Assembly (NCBI GenBank): GCA_002803225.1
Contig: NXFV01001404.1
Span: forward strand, 1-64,000
Reading direction: 5' to 3'
DNA: 64,000 nucleotides
Source of the DNA: Gamarada debralockiae
Lineage: Eukaryota > Ascomycota > Leotiomycetes > Helotiales > Hyphodiscaceae
Of this stretch, positions 59,233 to 64,000 are shown piece by piece (the stretch's first letter is position 1; each line of letters starts with the position of its first letter). Both the position numbers and the translations under genes were made by a program. The notes beneath the pieces are model-generated. The model ran no database searches, was not told where the DNA came from, and was given only the letters and a program-made list of their open reading frames with translations.

Positions 59233-60296
59233 TATCCTCAGCTTATTAGCACCAGCATCTTAAGACGAACCTTATACTATAATGTCCCTGTTGAAATGAG
59301 TAATCAGTGACTCTGATTCTAGGCAGGTAATCAGTGTTTCTGGTTGCCTGCTGATTCACATGACTCGCAGTTCACTTGATCAGTGTGACGTGTTCTATAA
59401 GTCATAGGGGGATTTCTATCTATAATTACAGGCTACTGTACTTGGTTTGTTTATTAGTATCTCCAGTATCTTTACAGCCTTAATAATCCAACTACATTTC
59501 TCCTTACCTTTTCGTCCGTCACATGACCATATTGCAAGAGTCCTTATAATACTTCGATATCCTTCAGGCTATTGATCTGCTCCTTCTAGATAAAAGAGAA
59601 GATATAATGAAAGTGAAGACCTGGTTAACCAGGACGATCAAAGGATGAAGTAAAGCTTGGTCACTTTATTGTAGTGTTTTGCTAGACGGTTTCCTGCTAC
59701 GTCGAAGAAGAAGTTCTTAACAGTGGTCGATAAGCGTATTTAGAGCTATATTAGGAAAGGGCTAAATCAGGCTGCTACACATGAGCCAATCGAGCTCCTC
59801 CACGCCCAGAGGACTTCTCAGGCATTTGAAGAAGCCAGGTTACGGTCATGATCGTGGCCGTGATCGTGAGTTCATTTACCCCGACCCCTCTCTCTTCAGG
59901 ATATGCAGGCTACCACTACTACAGTCTCTTAAAAAAGGGCTTCCCCCATTCCTGCGCAAACAATACTTACCGCCTTACCAAGTACAATGCTCAGCCACCG
60001 CTGTGCTAAATATAATCAAGTGTAAGACTTGGCTAACAAGGATCTCTTCACCTCGAGCTTCCACTCTCCATCATGAGCTTTTACTTCCACCACGGGCTTT
60101 CACTGAGATTACCACTCAAGATTTCCGTATCCGCTTATCGCCTTTTATATGTGGAGGTAACCTTACATTACAGCTAATGCAAGTTAAGGGAAATATTACC
60201 TCCAGAAATGGAAGTTTTTACCGCAGCTTTTTAGAGGCTCTTTCCCCTCGATAACAATCACAGCCCCGATTATAGCTTGTATTAGAACCTCGGTAC
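59233..60296. other. Intergenic region, nothing certain
   Basis: No supported gene. One 157-codon open frame at 59781-60254 has no recognisable domain and an unusual composition; I do not call it. Confidence 0.4.
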
Positions 60297-60353
60297 AAGC
60301 TTAGGAGGTAGATAGAGAGGGTTTGCAAGTATATATGATGGATTTTAAGGTTT
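60297..60353. repeat. Direct repeat flanking HET gene, left copy
   Basis: A stretch of about 55 bp starting AAGCTTAGGAGG and containing AGATAGAGAGGGTTTGCAAG recurs in the same orientation at 62574-62628. The core of about 35 bp is nearly identical and the rest is diverged. The two copies bracket the intact HET gene. Confidence 0.7.
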
Positions 60354-60387
60354 ATGGGAAAGCATGCCATACAACCGCAGTGTAGTG

Positions 60388-62421
60388 CTATCGAAGCTCT
60401 ATATTCTCCCTCACCTTTGGGACCACCCGCCACACATCATTATGTATTAACCCAATTCCAACTCTTTCTGTTTCAGTTTCTTTGGTCACTACTAACATAA
60501 CATTTACAAGACAATATTCCGAGAACGCCAGCTTTTTGTCATCACAAATATGGCCAAACCAAGAAGTAAAATGTTCACTATACACTCTACCACAAACTAC
60601 CACACGTTCCTTTGTCCATTTAGACCGTGACAGTGCAATGAATTTGTAGACTCCCCTCTTAACACCTTGGAAATCATACAGAATGCCGCATCTAAGACCA
60701 TCCGTAGTCCATATCTCTTCGTAGGGGGCAATTGGAATCTGATCTGACAGGACGCCTGTTGGTTTGCCAGGTATAATTTGAAAAGTACTCATTCGAACCG
60801 AATCCACATTAACGTGAAGCACGGAAACTCGGATGTTATCATAAGTATCCAGGCTGCTCAATGCTTCGGTATTGTGCTCCTGCAGCATTTCGATTTCAGA
60901 CTGCAAAGGAATAAGTAGAGCGTTTCTGACCTCGGACTCCGTCCAAAGAGGATCCATAAAACTTTGGAAATTCCAGTGCGACCAGCCACTCCATCCTGCC
61001 CACGACCAGCTCGGGAAATTTGGATTACGCAACCGGTTAGGGGAAGCCGATCTCCATAAGAGTGCGTGACTCATGAGATGGGAAGGCATCCCAGCAACGA
61101 AGCGCCATCCGAACCGACTTGAAAAAACAGCAAAGATGCCACTGATTGCTTTGAGTGAGTCCTCTGAATACGTCAATTTCCGCTTGGAGAAATCGAAGAC
61201 TAGCCGAGTGTACAGACTATATTGGTAACAAACATCCAGAGAATTCTCTTGCGTTCCGAATACTGGCGATAGAATATTTCGTCCAGGCCAGGCATCCAAC
61301 GTCGCATTCATTCCAGAGTCGCTCTCTAATCCAGAGTCGCAATGAAAGAAAGTTTCATGGTCCGTGAATATCAAGCATCGTCTGGAGAGACAACTCTCTT
61401 GGAAAGTCCAGCCCCTTGAATTGTATGAACAATTTTGCAGGACGGTGTTTAAAGGTGGCCTGACGGCTAGGAATTTGTTCGGCAGTCTTTCGTCAGTACT
61501 TGTAATTGACACCTGGATGGACGCAATGTTCGCCAATCGTGTGCCTTGCCTGACACCTGGCAATGGAGATTCGGCACTGTCCGCGCTTAGGGCGACGATG
61601 GTGAGGAAGGCTTGAGCGTAAATTGAATCCATCTGTGTGATCAGCTTGGCCTTCTGAATTTCGTTGTCCTGTGGAATGCACAGAGCGTCGATCCATAAGT
61701 ATCGTTCCTCTAGTCGGCGCGAAACTTCGATGGCATCTCGAACCACAGGGCTCAAGGGGGGTTCGACGTCAAGGAAAGCTCCAGGCTGTTGAAGAGCGTT
61801 ACAATTTGAAGACGTTGTTTTAAACATGACTGCATTGCCCCATACATAACTCAGTGCCAAATACCGGACACTGGTATCTCTGTAGACTAGACAGTTGTCG
61901 AGAGTGTCGATGAAATAAGTTTGTGTCGGGGGTCTCATGCTGCGCACAGAATGAGCCGCTTTACAGTGAACGTGATCGGAGTCGCATTTGGTAATCCAAC
62001 GGTTCACTTTGACATAATCCAGGGTGTTCGACGTTTCGCAGGCGGTGTCTTCGAACGGAGACCACCAATTCGACTGAGCATCGATTTGATAGTTAGGGAA
62101 GAAATAATCAAGCTCGCCTCGGATAAGGCCGTCTTGCCAAATGAAGAATCCGTCTCTTCCCATTCTTCTCAGCGTGATTCTTTGCGGTGACGGACTAATC
62201 TGTTGTTGCAGACTATATTTCACAGCGGGTCTGGAAAGTAGCATGCAGAGTACTAATCGACATACGGGGCAAGTGCGCTTTGACTGGATTTCTGCCACCG
62301 TTCCGAAGTCTACCTCCTGGAAATTTTCGGTTATTCGGTGCAGTTTACGGCAGATTTTGCACAGCGATTCCGACGTGTCATGTTCATTCATATCTCCGTA
62401 ATCCGCCTGTCTTCTTAACAT
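60388..62421 (-). CDS. HET-domain protein with N-terminal Cys pairs, intact
   Basis: A single-exon gene of 677 residues from the first ATG; the ATG at 62391 (MNEHDTSESLCKICRKL) is an equally good start. The N-terminus has two Cys pairs (CKICRKLH and CPVCRLVL), common in one large group of HET proteins. The HET domain (about 170-330) has the blocks VRYLALSYVWGNA, LWIDALCIPQDNEIQKAKLI with IYAQAFLTIVALS, and YNSRGWTFQESCLSRRCLIF. The C-terminal FPSWSWAGWSGW and the long tail are typical. A role in non-self recognition after hyphal fusion is inferred from the family. It is flanked by a direct repeat of about 55 bp, and HET remnants lie on both sides. Confidence 0.92.
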   Translation of the reverse strand: MLRRQADYGDMNEHDTSESLCKICRKLHRITENFQEVDFGTVAEIQSKRTCPVCRLVLCMLLSRPAVKYSLQQQISPSPQRITLRRMGRDGFFIWQDGLIRGELDYFFPNYQIDAQSNWWSPFEDTACETSNTLDYVKVNRWITKCDSDHVHCKAAHSVRSMRPPTQTYFIDTLDNCLVYRDTSVRYLALSYVWGNAVMFKTTSSNCNALQQPGAFLDVEPPLSPVVRDAIEVSRRLEERYLWIDALCIPQDNEIQKAKLITQMDSIYAQAFLTIVALSADSAESPLPGVRQGTRLANIASIQVSITSTDERLPNKFLAVRPPLNTVLQNCSYNSRGWTFQESCLSRRCLIFTDHETFFHCDSGLESDSGMNATLDAWPGRNILSPVFGTQENSLDVCYQYSLYTRLVFDFSKRKLTYSEDSLKAISGIFAVFSSRFGWRFVAGMPSHLMSHALLWRSASPNRLRNPNFPSWSWAGWSGWSHWNFQSFMDPLWTESEVRNALLIPLQSEIEMLQEHNTEALSSLDTYDNIRVSVLHVNVDSVRMSTFQIIPGKPTGVLSDQIPIAPYEEIWTTDGLRCGILYDFQGVKRGVYKFIALSRSKWTKERVVVCGRVYSEHFTSWFGHICDDKKLAFSEYCLVNVMLVVTKETETERVGIGLIHNDVWRVVPKVRENIELR

Positions 62422-62573
62422 GCGGAGAGATATTCTGAGAGCTCCTAATGATAGCCAAAGCAATGCAGTCCAAAGAAGACGTGACAGGTTCTGGCGACTT
62501 GCATGGATGAGTTATTTTCAAAAGTGGGAAGGCTGGAGAGGCTGCTGCTCTGTGCATCAGCAGATGGCGGCAT

Positions 62574-62628
62574 AAGCTTTGGAGGCAGATAGAGAGGGTT
62601 TGCAAGTAATTGAGACGGACTATAAGGT
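62574..62628. repeat. Direct repeat flanking HET gene, right copy
   Basis: Counterpart of the repeat at 60297-60353, same orientation, starting AAGCTTTGGAGG. Confidence 0.7.
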
Positions 62629-63180
62629 GTTGAAGCGTTCGAATTGCAAACTATCTCGAAGTTGCACCTTCTAAAGCATGATGAAGCTGAAACACGGGCT
62701 TCCGAAATAGGCTAAATAGCCGAATTAGGCCTCTGGCTGTCCAACTGGGGCCTTTCGCAATTAAGTAGCAGGGGTGACAATGATGAAATACGATATCAAA
62801 CGATACTATATCGTAAATTTCAGATATCGTATTCGCGATAGCAAAATATTGCCGAGAATTACTCGAATACTTTACTAGACTATATTTGTTGTGGTTGATG
62901 GCTATATAATTGCACGGTATGTATGACGAGGAAGGCATGGTACTTAGTCAGTCGCAATAGTCTCGGATTCGCGGACGACATAAACCTCACAAACCCAGAG
63001 CCTCTCTGCAACGCTAACTTACAACGACTCGGCTTTTACCATTATCGCCGCATGTGGTTCTGATCCAAGCTACGGTCTGCCGGGTGTCGGGAATCGATTG
63101 CGATAGCATCCCTCTGGTTCTAGGTAGGTACAGTTTTCAGCCAGTCCCGTAGGATATAAGGGAGCATATAGCATCTTCCA
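62629..63180. other. Intergenic region
   Basis: No gene supported. An ACGATATCA/ACGATACTATATCG palindrome-like stretch lies at about 62790-62830. Confidence 0.4.
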
Positions 63181-63182
63181 AG

Positions 63183-64000
63183 TGGGCAACCAGAGAATGG
63201 ACCTATCAGGAACAGCTTTTCTCCAAAAGACGGTTTTATTTTACGGACGCCGGAGTGTACTACGAATGTGATGGCACGTTTCGGCTAGAGAGTGGGATTT
63301 GGGATCCCGTGCTTCTCCCAGATGGATACTTGTGCCCTATGCAACGTGCACACTCATTCTTCATACAACGTCAAAGGCGGCCTGGTAAAGACATAGGGCC
63401 CTGGCCACAAGAGCTTGTGAATCACTTGAGAGAGTATTCTAAGCGCAACCTTACTAGGCAGCAGGATGTTCTCAGAGCAATCTTTGGCGTCCTCAATGTG
63501 CATGAGTCTGCAAAAAAATATCGAGAGGCCTTAGCTTTTCACATGGGCGTGCCACTTCTCCCAACATGGTACGACTTAGTGCCACTATACCGGAGGACGA
63601 ATCCATTTGGGATTACAACGCTCGCTTCTTCTGCGCGATAGGATGGGATTTCTCATTCCACGACTACCACAGACCGAAGCAGCGACGAAGAGGATTCACG
63701 AGCTGGTCATGGACCGGGTGGCATGCTTCAGTTGGAGGTTTCTCGTGGGAGCGCGAACAAAGTAGGTTCTTCATAGCTTCAGGGTCTAGGTTCGAGGTGG
63801 AGACTACAACAGGTGACATTTTGACCTTTGATGATGTTCAAAAGTTGGACCAAACTTCGCGATAGACGAAACTATCGAACTTTGTACATCTATCAGCATT
63901 GACAACACCAATTTCGATCAATGTCTGGAGCTCGGATGATAATGCCATAGTTGTTGCTGATGCCGAAGACAACTGTAAAGCGCACTTTCCAATGATACCT
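63183..64000 (+). pseudogene. HET-domain protein fragment, frameshifted, running to the window end
   Basis: The frame WATREWTYQEQLFSKRRFYF (from about 63183) is the last conserved block of a HET domain, followed by YYECDG and a long tail (RQQDVLRAIFGVLNV). The frame shifts at about 63560; the continuation SIWDYNARFFCAIGWDFSFH, then RRGFTSWSWTGWHASVG, is the usual C-terminal WSWTGW region. It shifts again at about 63860 before LSNFVHLSALTTPISINV. The N-terminal part of the HET domain is not found upstream. I interpret it as a decayed copy, but the 3' end is cut by the window. Confidence 0.75.

Noticed and set aside
59781..60254. 157-codon open frame beginning MSQSSSSTPRG
   Set aside because: No recognisable domain and no conserved neighbour; it lies in repeat-rich intergenic DNA. 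Possible but unsupported.

Overview
The window is nuclear DNA of a filamentous ascomycete (Pezizomycotina; Leotiomycetes is my best guess, but that rests on protein resemblance only). The evidence is short GT-AG introns of about 48-176 bp with CTAAC/CTGAC-like branch points, HET-domain (heterokaryon incompatibility) proteins, a Zn2Cys6 regulator relic, a secreted LysM protein, a subgroup-C-like GH18 chitinase, and many decayed transposon and gene copies. No tRNA, rRNA or CRISPR was seen. Coding starts were restricted to ATG. Exon models were built by hand and checked for splice signals and for total length divisible by three.

Layout. 1-11 kb is mostly gene-poor, holding one divergent pair of aldo-keto reductases (2879-5618) and unrecognised decayed coding traces (7.4-9.2 kb). 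11.2-12.9 kb holds an intact four-exon GH5 glycosidase. 13.4-17.5 kb is a graveyard: a broken Zn2Cys6 transcription factor, a pogo/Fot-like MITE, the tail of a GH3 beta-glucosidase, and an F-box-like gene with a frameshift. 19.0-29.8 kb is the most interesting block: a multi-LysM secreted protein (minus) and a 15-exon chitin-binding GH18 chitinase (plus) lie divergently, separated by three small foldback elements and a dead Tc1/mariner transposase, with a hypothetical gene convergent to the chitinase. 29.9-35.2 kb is repeats, a MITE and a dead copy of a conserved fungal gene. 35.3-41.5 kb holds a six-exon, probably GPI-anchored, wall protein and a bZIP regulator with a GC-AG intron, separated by a third MITE. 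42-46.5 kb has a HET relic followed by an intact HET gene. 47.8-57.1 kb is a conserved housekeeping island: a tartrate/D-malate dehydrogenase-like enzyme, the Golgi ARF exchange factor Sec7, and pyruvate dehydrogenase E2. 57.7-64 kb returns to accessory DNA: a HET pseudogene, an intact HET gene flanked by a direct repeat, and a broken HET fragment running to the window end.

Functionally the LysM protein and the chitinase probably act together at chitin outside the cell (binding and hydrolysis). The HET genes belong to the self/non-self recognition repertoire and show birth and death. The E2 gene appears to lack the peripheral subunit-binding domain expected between its lipoyl and catalytic domains, which deserves checking.
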